Shown: positions 37,740 to 46,988 of the stretch, one piece after another
Numbering within the stretch: the first letter of the stretch is position 1
Layout: each line of letters opens with the position of its first letter
Assembly (NCBI GenBank): GCA_947165675.1
Contig: CAMVBJ010000011.1
Coordinates: 26,465 to 90,464 of the forward strand
DNA length: 64,000 bases
Direction: 5' to 3'
Source: an uncultured Prevotellaceae bacterium
GTDB lineage: Bacteria > Bacteroidota > Bacteroidia > Bacteroidales > Muribaculaceae
The notes under the pieces: generated by a model
What the model was told of the DNA's origin: nothing
Seen by the model: the letters and a program-made list of their open reading frames with translations, nothing else
Database searches by the model: none
Translations under genes and position numbers: made by a program

Positions 37740-39668
37740 TTACTTCACAACCTTAACGGCGCTCTTGGTGCCATCGGTGTAGGTGGTAACCTGGATGGTC
37801 ATGCCCTTGGGCTGAGCCATCTCCTGACCGGCAACGTTGAAGTAGCGAACGTTAGCAACGGTCTTGCCGGCGTTAACCTCGTCAACAGCAACGTGGGTGT
37901 CATAGAGCCATACGATATCGCTGGCATTGGTCACGCCATCAACGGTGTAGTAAACCTGGATACCGATGTTGTCGGTGAACAGGGGCTCGAAGCCCTCGAC
38001 GTTGGTGCGATAGAAGTAAACGTAGCTGTTGTGGAAGTCATAGCCAGAGCTGTAGATCTCGTAAGGAATAACGGTCATGTCGCCCATGCCCTCGATGTCA
38101 TAGTAATAGGTAGCCTCGTCGAAGGTGAATACCTCGGGACCATTACCATTGTCAACATAGATGCTGAAGCTCAGGTTCTCGGGATAGAGGAAGAGGCCGT
38201 TGACATCCTTGGTGGGCAGGGTGAAGTAGAAGCGGCTGTAACCACTCTCGTCACCGCAGTCATACCACTCGTCGGCGGTGGGGTTCTGAGGCTGGGTGGG
38301 ACCCTGGGCCATTACCTTCAACTCACCGAAGGGCAGTTCGTAGCCATACTCGTCGCGGTTGGCGATCTCAAAGCTGGTCCAGCTCTGGTCGTCGCTGTAG
38401 ATGGTCATCAGACCAGTGGCGTTGCCCCACTCGGGGAACTCGGCGTTGATGTCACCCTCGGTACCCAGCAGGTAGATGCAGTCATCACCCAGCATGAAGT
38501 TGATCTCGGTGGTGCGGTCGTCGATTGCGGTGCCCATGTAGTAGCCTTCCTCACCCGTGTCGGGGTCGGTGTCGGTGTAAACGTAGCTGCTACCCCAAAC
38601 GAGCTGGATGCCATAACCATAGTCTTCGTACCATGCAAGATACTGGCCAGTGGGGATGGTGATGAACACGCCATCCTCGCCATAGGTATAGGTACCCTTA
38701 ACCCAGGTGTTGTTGCCATCATGCCACCATGAGGGGTTCTGGATGTAAACCTCACCGTTCTGGGCATCGAATGCTACAACGAAGTCACCGTCGGTAGCCT
38801 GGCAACCAATGCCGGAGAACCAGCTGTAGTAGATGCAGCCACTGTTGCGGGCATAGGTGTAAATCTGGCAACCCTCGGGGATCTCGGTGATCACCACGGG
38901 AGTCTCGGGCTCGGGCTCGGGAACTACCTCATCGTTGCTCATGGTTACATCATCCACGTTCAGGTAGAACATGTCGGTCACGTTGAAGTGACGGATGGCA
39001 AAGCAACCTTCCTGTCCAGCATACTCGCTCAGGTCAAAGGTGTACTGAGTCATAGTGCCAGTGGCCGTCTTGGTGGCACCAACCTGAACAAAGTCATTAA
39101 CGTTCTCGGGATTGCCGATGCAAACAAACAGACCAAACTTCTCGGCAGCATAGTTGGCATCCTGACCACATGCCCAGAACGAAACGCTCTTGCCGAGGGT
39201 CATCACCGGTGAAATCAACCAGTTGTCGGGGGTGAGGGGGGTGCCACCACCAGTGGTTGGGTCATTCACATAGCTTGCTGAAACCATAACACCGTCACCA
39301 CTGTGAGTAGTGTAGAGGCCGGTCTCTAAACCAGCATTGCTCCAGTATTCCCAGTTGTAGCCATCACCATCGTTGTCAAGAACCATCCAATCAGCGAGCT
39401 GATCCATGTTCTCGAAGTCCCAAGTGATGTCGTTCTCGCCTCTGAGCATGTGAGAAGCGGGACGAACCTGCCAGTCCATAGCCTTGAGCTGAGTACCCAC
39501 AACAGCGATATCGCTGCCACGGTTGATCTTGTTGCTCTGACGGATGCCGGCCTTGGCCTTCACCTCTTTTGCGTTCACCTTCTTGTCATTGGTGATCTTG
39601 TAATTCACGCCTGCCGATGCACTCAGCGCAACAGCGGCGGCAACCAAAAGTACAGATAATTTCTTCAT
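37740..39668 (-). CDS. Secreted paralog 3 (cleaved-adhesin-like domain, ITE module, conserved tail)
   Basis: WDFENMDQLADWMVLDNDGDGYNWEYWSNAG...ALTPDNW-like TPLTPDNWLISPVM...FAIRHFNVTDMFYLNVDDVTM; conserved tail. Confidence 0.82.
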   Translation of the reverse strand: MKKLSVLLVAAAVALSASAGVNYKITNDKKVNAKEVKAKAGIRQSNKINRGSDIAVVGTQLKAMDWQVRPASHMLRGENDITWDFENMDQLADWMVLDNDGDGYNWEYWSNAGLETGLYTTHSGDGVMVSASYVNDPTTGGGTPLTPDNWLISPVMTLGKSVSFWACGQDANYAAEKFGLFVCIGNPENVNDFVQVGATKTATGTMTQYTFDLSEYAGQEGCFAIRHFNVTDMFYLNVDDVTMSNDEVVPEPEPETPVVITEIPEGCQIYTYARNSGCIYYSWFSGIGCQATDGDFVVAFDAQNGEVYIQNPSWWHDGNNTWVKGTYTYGEDGVFITIPTGQYLAWYEDYGYGIQLVWGSSYVYTDTDPDTGEEGYYMGTAIDDRTTEINFMLGDDCIYLLGTEGDINAEFPEWGNATGLMTIYSDDQSWTSFEIANRDEYGYELPFGELKVMAQGPTQPQNPTADEWYDCGDESGYSRFYFTLPTKDVNGLFLYPENLSFSIYVDNGNGPEVFTFDEATYYYDIEGMGDMTVIPYEIYSSGYDFHNSYVYFYRTNVEGFEPLFTDNIGIQVYYTVDGVTNASDIVWLYDTHVAVDEVNAGKTVANVRYFNVAGQEMAQPKGMTIQVTTYTDGTKSAVKVVK

Positions 39669-39968
39669 AAACTGTAACGAATTTAGTTAATAAAATATGA
39701 TTTAAAACAAATGATTCTACTGCGATATTTTAGGCGGATTGCTGATGTGAATGTATGCACATGTTGCATTTTATTTGGCAAATTTAATTTTTTGTTTTGA
39801 ATTATCAAGAAAAAAACCGAAAATAATCAAAACATTTACCGAATTCGGTTTACTGAAAATGGGAACAAACGGTATTTTCGCGAATCTTTTTTAGTTGATC
39901 AAGCGATGATGCCCTTGAGTTAGATTACCTGGATTCTCGACTACATGATGGCAGGAATGGGACAAAAA

Positions 39969-39996
39969 ATGAGGTCCCGAGTGAACGGAACCTCAT
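39969..39996 (-). terminator. Intrinsic terminator downstream of paralog 4
   Basis: Same hairpin as 37671..37698. Confidence 0.7.
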
Positions 39997-40037
39997 TGTT
40001 GAGATTTACTCTGTCAAGCAGAGTAGTGCAGTGTTGA

Positions 40038-41921
40038 TTACTTCACAACCTTAACGGCGCTCTTGGTGCCATCGGTGTAGGTGGTAACCTGGATGGTCAT
40101 GCCCTTGGGCTGAGCCATCTCCTGACCGGCAACGTTGAAGTAGCGAACGTTAGCAACGGTCTTGCCGGCGTTAACCTCGTCAACAGCAACGTGGGTCTCA
40201 TAGAGCCATGCGATCTCACTTTCATTCTTCACGCCGTCAACGGTGTAGAATACCTTGATACCGATGTTCTCGGTGAACAGGGGCTCGTAACCCTCGGCAT
40301 TGGTGCGATAGAAGTACAGGTAGTTGCTGGAGAAGTCAACAGCACTGCTGAAGAGGGCGTAGTCAACCTCGGTGATGTCCTCATAGAGGTCGTAGGTGTA
40401 GTCCTCGGCGGGGAAGGTGAACAGCTCGGGACCATTGCCATTGTCAACATAGATGCTGTAGCTCAGGTATTCGGGATCGATGGGGTTGCCGTTAACATCG
40501 GTGGTGGGCAGGGTGAAGTAGAACATGCTGAAGCCACTCTCATCACCGCAGTCACTCCATTCGTCGGCGCTGGGGTTAGCGGGAACGGCGGGAACGAGCT
40601 CGAAGTAAACACCCTGGGTGTTGAACTCGAGAGCGCCAGCCCAAGACTGGTCATCGCTGTACATAGCGTACAGACCTGTAGCGTTGTAGTTCTCGGGGAA
40701 CTCGGCATTCATGTCGCCCTCACAGCCCAGCAAGGTGATGTAATCACCGTCAACCAGGAACTGGATCTCGGTGGTGCGCTCGTCAACCTCGGTGCCCATG
40801 TAGTAGCCTTCCTCACCGGTGTCGGGATCGGTGTCGGTGTAAACGTAGGTGCTACCCCACATCAGCTGAATGCCATAGTCACCATAGCTGGTGCCCTCAT
40901 ACCAAGCGAGATATTGGCCGGTGGGAACGGTGATGATGCCAGTAGCGGCGTCGTAGGTACCCTCTACCCAGTTGCCATTCTCAATGTACCACATGGGATC
41001 CTGGATGTAAGCCTTGCCGTCCTCGGCATAGACAACGTTGATCTTGCCATTCTGGCCAGTGATGCCCAGACCGAAGAATCCGTTGTAGATGCAAGCGCCA
41101 GAGCGCATGTAGGACACGAGCTGACCCTCAGGCTGCTCGGTGATGATAGTGGGAGTCTCGGGCTCGGGATCGGGGGTAGGAACATCACCGCCATAGGTCA
41201 TGGCAACGTCATCGATGTTCAGGCGGAACATGTCGGTCACATTGTAGTGACGGAAGGCGATGCAACCAGTTTGACCCTCATACTGGGTGAGGTCGATGGT
41301 GTAAAGCTTCATGGTACCGTTAGTGGTGATGTCGGCCGAAATCTTCACGAAGTCGTCGGTGGTCTCGGGCTCGCCAACTGCCAGATAAACGGCAAATACC
41401 TCGGCAGCATAGCTGGGATCCTGACCGCAGGCATAGAAACTGAGGACACCACCCAGGTCCATCTGAGGGGTGATCAGCCAGTTGTCGGGAGTGAGGGCGG
41501 TGCCGCCATTACCCGAGGGATCGTTCTGATAGCTTGCTGATGCAATCACACCAGTACCACTGTGAGCAACCATGCCTTCGCTGTTGCTGTATTCCCAGCA
41601 GTAGCCGTCATAGTCGGCATCGATCACCTGCCAGCCCTCGAGCTGATCCTCGGTCTCGAAGTCCCACATCACCTGGCTCGTAGCCTTGATTGCGGGGCTG
41701 GCGGGAACGAAGTTACCCTTAACGAATGCCTGAAGCGGAGTTGCAGAGAAGGTCTGCATGGAACCACGCTTTAACATCTTGCTGGCGCGCATGTCGCCCT
41801 TTACCACCTTGGTCTTAGCTTCCTTGGTGTCAACGATCTTGAGCGCCTTGGAATTGGTGACACCTGCCGATGCACTCAGTGCGACTGCGGCAGCAACCAA
41901 AAGTACAGAAAATTTCTTCAT
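40038..41921 (-). CDS. Secreted paralog 4 (cleaved-adhesin-like domain, ITE module, conserved tail)
   Basis: WDFETEDQLEGWQVIDADYDGYCWEYSNSEG...ALTPDNWLITPQMDL...CIAFRHYNVTDMFRLNIDDVAM; conserved tail. Confidence 0.82.
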   Translation of the reverse strand: MKKFSVLLVAAAVALSASAGVTNSKALKIVDTKEAKTKVVKGDMRASKMLKRGSMQTFSATPLQAFVKGNFVPASPAIKATSQVMWDFETEDQLEGWQVIDADYDGYCWEYSNSEGMVAHSGTGVIASASYQNDPSGNGGTALTPDNWLITPQMDLGGVLSFYACGQDPSYAAEVFAVYLAVGEPETTDDFVKISADITTNGTMKLYTIDLTQYEGQTGCIAFRHYNVTDMFRLNIDDVAMTYGGDVPTPDPEPETPTIITEQPEGQLVSYMRSGACIYNGFFGLGITGQNGKINVVYAEDGKAYIQDPMWYIENGNWVEGTYDAATGIITVPTGQYLAWYEGTSYGDYGIQLMWGSTYVYTDTDPDTGEEGYYMGTEVDERTTEIQFLVDGDYITLLGCEGDMNAEFPENYNATGLYAMYSDDQSWAGALEFNTQGVYFELVPAVPANPSADEWSDCGDESGFSMFYFTLPTTDVNGNPIDPEYLSYSIYVDNGNGPELFTFPAEDYTYDLYEDITEVDYALFSSAVDFSSNYLYFYRTNAEGYEPLFTENIGIKVFYTVDGVKNESEIAWLYETHVAVDEVNAGKTVANVRYFNVAGQEMAQPKGMTIQVTTYTDGTKSAVKVVK

Positions 41922-42138
41922 AACCTGTAATGAATTTAGTTAATAAATATGATTAAAAACAAATAATATTCAGATGGTTGAATGTCGATTTTAGTAAAAT
42001 TCCTTCATTATTTTGATTTGCAAATTTAAGAATTACTTTTGACTTACCAAAAAATATCACTGAAAATCATAAAAAATGCGACTGAAAATGGTGATTTTTT
42101 TGATTTGAGCATATAATTGTTATTGATAGTACAAAAAA

Positions 42139-42166
42139 ATGAGGTTCCGGGTGAACGGAACCTCAT
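42139..42166 (-). terminator. Intrinsic terminator downstream of paralog 5
   Basis: Minus strand ATGAGGTTCCGTTCACCCGGAACCTCAT followed by TTTTTTTG. Confidence 0.7.
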
Positions 42167-42208
42167 TAGTTGAGATTTACTCTGTCAAGCAGAGTAGTGC
42201 GGTGATGA

Positions 42209-44044
42209 TTACTTCACAACCTTAACGGCGCTCTTGGTGCCATCGGTGTAGGTGGTAACCTGGATGGTCATGCCCTTGGGCTGAGCCATCTCCTGACCGG
42301 CAACGTTGAAGTAGCGAACGTTAGCAACGGTCTTGCCAGCGTTAACCTCGTCAACAGCAACGTGGGTCTCATAGAGCCATACGATCTCGCTGGAGTTCTT
42401 CACGCCGTCAACGGTGTAGTGGGCCTGGATACCGATGTTGTCGGTGAACAGCGGAGTGAAGCCCTCGGCGTTGGTGCGATAGAAGTAAACGAAGTAGTTG
42501 CGGAAGTCCATAGCACTGTTGTAAACGCTGAAGGGAACCTCGGTGATGTCCTCGGTGAGGTCATAGCTGTAGGTAGCAGCGTCGAAGGTGAACAACTCGG
42601 GACCATTGCCGTTGTCAACATATACGCTGTAGCTGATGTGCTCGGGATCGATCATCTTGCCATTAACGTCGGTAGTGGGCAGGGTGAAGTAGAAGCGGCT
42701 GAAACCACCCTCGTTACCGCAATCATACCAGTCATCGGCGGTGGGGTTAGCGGGAACGGCGGGAACCAGGTCAACCATGTAGCCGATGGGCTCAGCATAG
42801 CCATACTCGTCACGGTTAGCGATCTCGATGGCGGTCATGCTCTGGTCGTCGCTGTAGATGGTCATCATACCGGTGGCGTTGCCCCACTCGGGGAACTCGG
42901 CGTTGATGTCACCCTCGGTACCCAGCAGGTAGATGCAGTCATCACCCAGCATGAAGTTGATCTCGGTGGTGCGGTCGTCAATAGCAAAGCCCATGTAGTA
43001 AGCGGGATTGCCTTCCTCGTCCTCACCATCCTGGTAAACGTAGGTGCTACCCCAAACGAGCTGGATACCATACTCCTGCTCGTCGTTCCAGGATAGGTAC
43101 TGACCGGTGGGGATGGTGATGTAAACGCCATCCTCGCCATAGGTATAGGTACCCTTTACCCAAGTGTTGTAGCTGTCATGCCACCACATGGGGTTCTGGA
43201 TGTAAACCTCGCCGTTCTGGGCGTCGAAAGCAATGGTAAGCTTGCCATCGGTGGTGCCGTTCATGATGCCAAAGAAACTGTTAGCGATGTAACCGCTGTT
43301 ACGGAAGTAAGTGTAAACCTGGCAACCATCAGGGATCTCGGTAATCAGTTCGGGAGCGGGAACAGCAATGTGCTCGGTCAGCACGGTGTTCCACTCGTTG
43401 AAGCCACCGAAGCTGTTGTCGTCGGTCCAGTAGCAGCTCAGGCCATAGCCCTCATAGGCGGGATATTCGCTGCCAGTGGGCTGTGCAGAGGTGCCCTGCA
43501 GGCTGATGGTGTTGCCATCGATGACATAGACAGCCTCGGTTGCGCGATCGTCGGCGGTGAAGGTGATAGAGGTGCCCTCGACGGCGGTAGTACCCATAGC
43601 GAGCACGACGTCGGCCTGATAATCCTCACTCCAGTAGATTGACTGACCCATGGGAACGTGGATCTCGTTGCCCTCGATAGTGCCCTCTACCCAGCTGTCG
43701 CCAAAGTAGTTGCCGATACCGAAGATGATGTTCTTCATGTAAACCTTACCCTCCTCGCCATAGACGATGTCCATGCGGCTACCGGTCTGCTCGCCAGCAT
43801 AGATTGAGTTGCCGCTGATGTAAACGGCCTGGCCAGCACGGTCGTAGGTCTTGAGCTCACCAGCGGGCTGATCGGTGATCACGCGAAGGGAAGCTTTAGC
43901 CTTCAGATCCTTGGCTTTGAACTTGGTCATCTCGGTGTTGACCATCTTGTTGCTCTTCACGGCATGGTTGGCCTTGAAGTTCACGCCTGCAGAAGCGCTA
44001 ACAGCGACTGCGGCAGCAACCAAAAGTACAGATAATTTCTTCAT
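42209..44044 (-). CDS. Secreted paralog 5 (two ITE modules, conserved tail)
   Basis: Signal peptide; RVITDQPAGELKTYDRAGQAVYI and LITEIPDGCQVYTYFRNSG; tail KTVANVRYFNVAGQEMAQPKGMTIQVTTYTDGTKSAVKVVK. Confidence 0.8.
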   Translation of the reverse strand: MKKLSVLLVAAAVAVSASAGVNFKANHAVKSNKMVNTEMTKFKAKDLKAKASLRVITDQPAGELKTYDRAGQAVYISGNSIYAGEQTGSRMDIVYGEEGKVYMKNIIFGIGNYFGDSWVEGTIEGNEIHVPMGQSIYWSEDYQADVVLAMGTTAVEGTSITFTADDRATEAVYVIDGNTISLQGTSAQPTGSEYPAYEGYGLSCYWTDDNSFGGFNEWNTVLTEHIAVPAPELITEIPDGCQVYTYFRNSGYIANSFFGIMNGTTDGKLTIAFDAQNGEVYIQNPMWWHDSYNTWVKGTYTYGEDGVYITIPTGQYLSWNDEQEYGIQLVWGSTYVYQDGEDEEGNPAYYMGFAIDDRTTEINFMLGDDCIYLLGTEGDINAEFPEWGNATGMMTIYSDDQSMTAIEIANRDEYGYAEPIGYMVDLVPAVPANPTADDWYDCGNEGGFSRFYFTLPTTDVNGKMIDPEHISYSVYVDNGNGPELFTFDAATYSYDLTEDITEVPFSVYNSAMDFRNYFVYFYRTNAEGFTPLFTDNIGIQAHYTVDGVKNSSEIVWLYETHVAVDEVNAGKTVANVRYFNVAGQEMAQPKGMTIQVTTYTDGTKSAVKVVK

Positions 44045-44179
44045 AATGAAAATAAATTAAATTAATAAAAACACTGAGTTTAAAATATGTATTACATTAC
44101 AGTTTTATGATGGCATTAATGTTTTAATCATAATTCACGGCAAAGATAACCATTTTCGGTAGAATAAACAACAAAAATT

Positions 44180-44229
44180 ACTGGAAACGGTGAAAACTAC
44201 CGTTTTTGATAGTTTTTGCCGTTTCCAGT
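44180..44229. repeat. 50-bp long inverted repeat (20-bp arms), possible terminator of the 44276 gene
   Basis: ACTGGAAACGGTGAAAACTA-ccgtttttga-TAGTTTTTGCCGTTTCCAGT. Confidence 0.7.
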
Positions 44230-44275
44230 GAGAACATGGGGCTGCAATGATGCAGTGTTTGCATTAACTTTTCAA

Positions 44276-44821
44276 TCAATTGTTCAAGATGATGTCAACA
44301 ACGGCGTTGACGTCGTTGACACTCACCTCGCTGTCGTCGTTGACGTCACCCTTGATCGTGGGTGCTACGCCGAAGAGCGACACGCCGATGGTTTGTCCCA
44401 TCACAGCCAGCTCAATGTCGATGTTGGCATCGAGCGCAGTGCCGGTGAAGCGTGCGGTCAGGTCGATGGGCACCTCGCCCAGCATGGGGCCTATCCACTC
44501 GTCCTGTCCATGAACTCCGTCGTTTCCAGCGGTGATCGTGATGGGCGCTTTGAACTTGATGGTCGTGTAACCATACTCGTCAACACCCTGGACACCGCTC
44601 ACGGCGATGTTGCCCACGGGCATGGTGACACCCTCGGCAGTCAGGCAGAAGTTGTTTAATGATAGGTCATAAGTGCCATTATTGTTATTGACAACGACGG
44701 GCACCTCGTCCTGTTCGGACACGACACCGTTAACGACAACCTTGATGTGGCTGGTGTAGGTGGTGGCACTCAATGACAGTGCGCAGCAAGCGGCTGCAAT
44801 GATTGCAAATATTTTTTTCAT
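44276..44821 (-). CDS. Secreted calycin-like protein with a dockerin-type C-terminal half-repeat
   Basis: Signal peptide; C-terminal GDVNDDSEVSVNDVNAVVDIILNN. Confidence 0.72.
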   Translation of the reverse strand: MKKIFAIIAAACCALSLSATTYTSHIKVVVNGVVSEQDEVPVVVNNNNGTYDLSLNNFCLTAEGVTMPVGNIAVSGVQGVDEYGYTTIKFKAPITITAGNDGVHGQDEWIGPMLGEVPIDLTARFTGTALDANIDIELAVMGQTIGVSLFGVAPTIKGDVNDDSEVSVNDVNAVVDIILNN

Positions 44822-44858
44822 TTTTCTTTATAGTTTTGCTTTAAAAAATAATTATTAA

Positions 44859-46349
44859 TTAATTGCCAGAAAGAAGCTTGTCGATGAGCGCAGTCACGTC
44901 GGCAATGTTGACGGTCTGGTTATCATCGACATCGGCAGCAGCCGTGTTGATGCCAGTGGTATTGCCACCCAGCAGGTAGTCGATGAGAGAGGTCACGTCG
45001 GCAATGTTGACAACGCCGTCATTGTTCACGTCGCCCACCTTGAACTGTGGAGCGGGCTCGGTCACATTGATGATGTAGCAAGTTGCGGTCTGCAGGTCGG
45101 CTGCCACGACGCTGATGGCGATGCGGTAGCTGCCGTCGGCATTGCGCTCCATGGTCTTAGTGACAACGGCGCTTGCGCCCTCGATGGTGGCGGTGAAGTC
45201 GTTCAGGTTGGGTTCGCCGGCAATCTCCATGCTGTAGGTGGTCACGGCGGGATTCCAGCCCTGGATGGTCTGGCCCTGATAGCGCAGGTCGGTCATGTTG
45301 CCCAGGTAAACGAGCTCCATATCATCGACGTAGAGGGCATCATTCTTTGAGCCCTCTCCGGGATTGCCATTGGTCGAGAAGGTGACAAAGATGGCCTCAC
45401 TGGCAGCGCCGTTGGCTGCATAGCTGTCGTAGTCGAAGGGGAACGAGTAGTGGGTCCAGTCACTGGCGGGAATCTGGCCGCCGACGATGCTGCCCGACAG
45501 GTTAGTGTACTCCTTGTCGGTGGGCTCCTGATAGTAGGTGCCGTCAAAGGTCTTGACGCTCACGTTAGCCTTGAAATTAGCATTGGTAGTGCCTTGTTCA
45601 TATTTCAGCCACACGTTGAATTTGTCGGGCTTGGCATACAGGGGCATATAGAAGTCGTCGGTGCCATTAGCCTTGTCCATCTCGGCATGATTCTTGGGGT
45701 CGGTAGCACTCATCGAGCCTGCCATCAACTTGCCATTGGTCATGGTGCCGTTGGCGACGATGCCAAAGAGCGAATTGGCGGTCATCACGGCGCTGTGGCC
45801 TGTCGCCCCGCTGCGCACGTCGTCGCTCTGCTCCAGCTTGACCAATCCCGCCGATGTGCTTGCAAAGCCGCCGCCTGCAGTCTTGAAGCCGTGCCAGCGG
45901 TCGGGCTCACCGTAGCTGTTGGTCCATGACTCCATGTCGCTGTTGGGCAGCTGGAAGTGATCACCCACGGTGTTGAACCACATGGTGGCGTTCTGAGCGG
46001 GGATGGCCACGTCGGCGGCCATCATGCCGTCCACGGTGCGGGCAAACAGGGTCGTGTGCATCGTGCCGAAGTTGGTCGTCACGTCACGCTCGGCACTATA
46101 GACGGTAACACCGTTGACAGTGGTAGCGTGCACATCGTTCATAATCATGGTGCCGAACAAGGGCACTTGCAGCTCCAGGGTGTTTAACCCGTTAGCTTCC
46201 TGGGTCACCGTCACGGTGACATTGGAATTGTAGGTCTGGCCATTGCGGTTAACGACGATGTTGCCAGTATAACTCTCGGCAAAAAGCCCAAACGCAGCAC
46301 TCACTGCCAAACAAAAAGTAAAAAACGTCTTCTTCATTTCTCTAATCAA
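44859..46349 (-). CDS. Secreted protein: calycin-like region, PCMD-like domain, dockerin-type C-terminus
   Basis: LPNSDMESWTNSYGEPDRWHGFKTAGGG...ALYVDDMELVY; GDVNNDGVVNIADVTSLIDYLLGG and DVDDNQTVNIADVTALIDKLLSG. Confidence 0.8.
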   Translation of the reverse strand: MIREMKKTFFTFCLAVSAAFGLFAESYTGNIVVNRNGQTYNSNVTVTVTQEANGLNTLELQVPLFGTMIMNDVHATTVNGVTVYSAERDVTTNFGTMHTTLFARTVDGMMAADVAIPAQNATMWFNTVGDHFQLPNSDMESWTNSYGEPDRWHGFKTAGGGFASTSAGLVKLEQSDDVRSGATGHSAVMTANSLFGIVANGTMTNGKLMAGSMSATDPKNHAEMDKANGTDDFYMPLYAKPDKFNVWLKYEQGTTNANFKANVSVKTFDGTYYQEPTDKEYTNLSGSIVGGQIPASDWTHYSFPFDYDSYAANGAASEAIFVTFSTNGNPGEGSKNDALYVDDMELVYLGNMTDLRYQGQTIQGWNPAVTTYSMEIAGEPNLNDFTATIEGASAVVTKTMERNADGSYRIAISVVAADLQTATCYIINVTEPAPQFKVGDVNNDGVVNIADVTSLIDYLLGGNTTGINTAAADVDDNQTVNIADVTALIDKLLSGN

Positions 46350-46405
46350 TTATAATTAAGTTTTTAATAATCAATATTACTTGTTCTGTCGTCAACGGGT
46401 TGTGA

Positions 46406-46978
46406 TTATGTGGAAAGAGTCGCAGCAGTCTCCCCCTCTAAGATTAGAGGGGGCTGGGGGGCGTTGATCCCCTCGTTGTGTCCCGCCTTATCAAGTTCCT
46501 GCAGTACAGCATCGACAATCGACATGGGATGCTCAAAAACCATCTTGTTTTCAAATCTCAGGGTCTTGATACCGTTTTTGACCAAGAGTTCTTGGTCTCG
46601 TTGCCCGTCTCGCTCGGGCATGAGCATGTGATAATGGTAGTCACCATCAAGTTCAATCGCTAATTTCAATGAAGGGCAATAGAAATCAAGGATATGTTGC
46701 CCCACGCTGAATTGTCGGCGAAATTGGAGGCCCTTGATTTGTTTGCCTTTGAGCAGATTCCATAAGGCTTTCTCGGCGGGTGTGCTATTGTTGCGCAACT
46801 CGCGCCGATGGGCTTTCATTGCGGGAGTGTTGAATACCTGAGTGGTTTTAACCGTTTTCTCTTGGTTGTTCAACGCCGTCTGGCTTGATTCTATTGCCTC
46901 TTGGTTGTTCAACGCCCCCTGGCCCCCTCTAATCTTAGAGGGGGAATTGGAATCGCTATATACTGGAACTGCTGGCAT
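46406..46978 (-). CDS. DUF559 (endonuclease-like) protein; true start may be at MKAHRRELR
   Basis: RRELRNNSTPAEKALWNLLKGKQIKGLQFRRQFSVGQHILDFYCPSLKLAIELDGDYH. Confidence 0.88.
   Translation of the reverse strand: MPAVPVYSDSNSPSKIRGGQGALNNQEAIESSQTALNNQEKTVKTTQVFNTPAMKAHRRELRNNSTPAEKALWNLLKGKQIKGLQFRRQFSVGQHILDFYCPSLKLAIELDGDYHYHMLMPERDGQRDQELLVKNGIKTLRFENKMVFEHPMSIVDAVLQELDKAGHNEGINAPQPPLILEGETAATLST
46430..46950. mobile_element. Candidate mobile or mobilised unit: DUF559 gene bounded by inverted palindromic repeats
   Basis: TCCCCCTCTAAGATTAGAGGGGGCTGGGGGGCGTTGA near 46432 and its reverse complement (one arm CCCCCTGGCCCCCTCTAATCTTAGAGGGGGAA) near 46915. Confidence 0.55.
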
Positions 46979-46988
46979 GGGGCTGTAG

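Noticed and set aside
39838-39849. ACCGAATTCGGT palindrome and nearby ACYGAAAATGG motifs upstream of array genes as a shared operator
   Set aside because: Only one perfect palindrome and the other matches are short, AT-rich and in mixed orientation; not enough support.
40191-41540. 449-aa plus-strand ORF opposite paralog 4
   Set aside because: V/G/L-rich shadow translation that recurs opposite the other paralogs; no independent start context or motifs.
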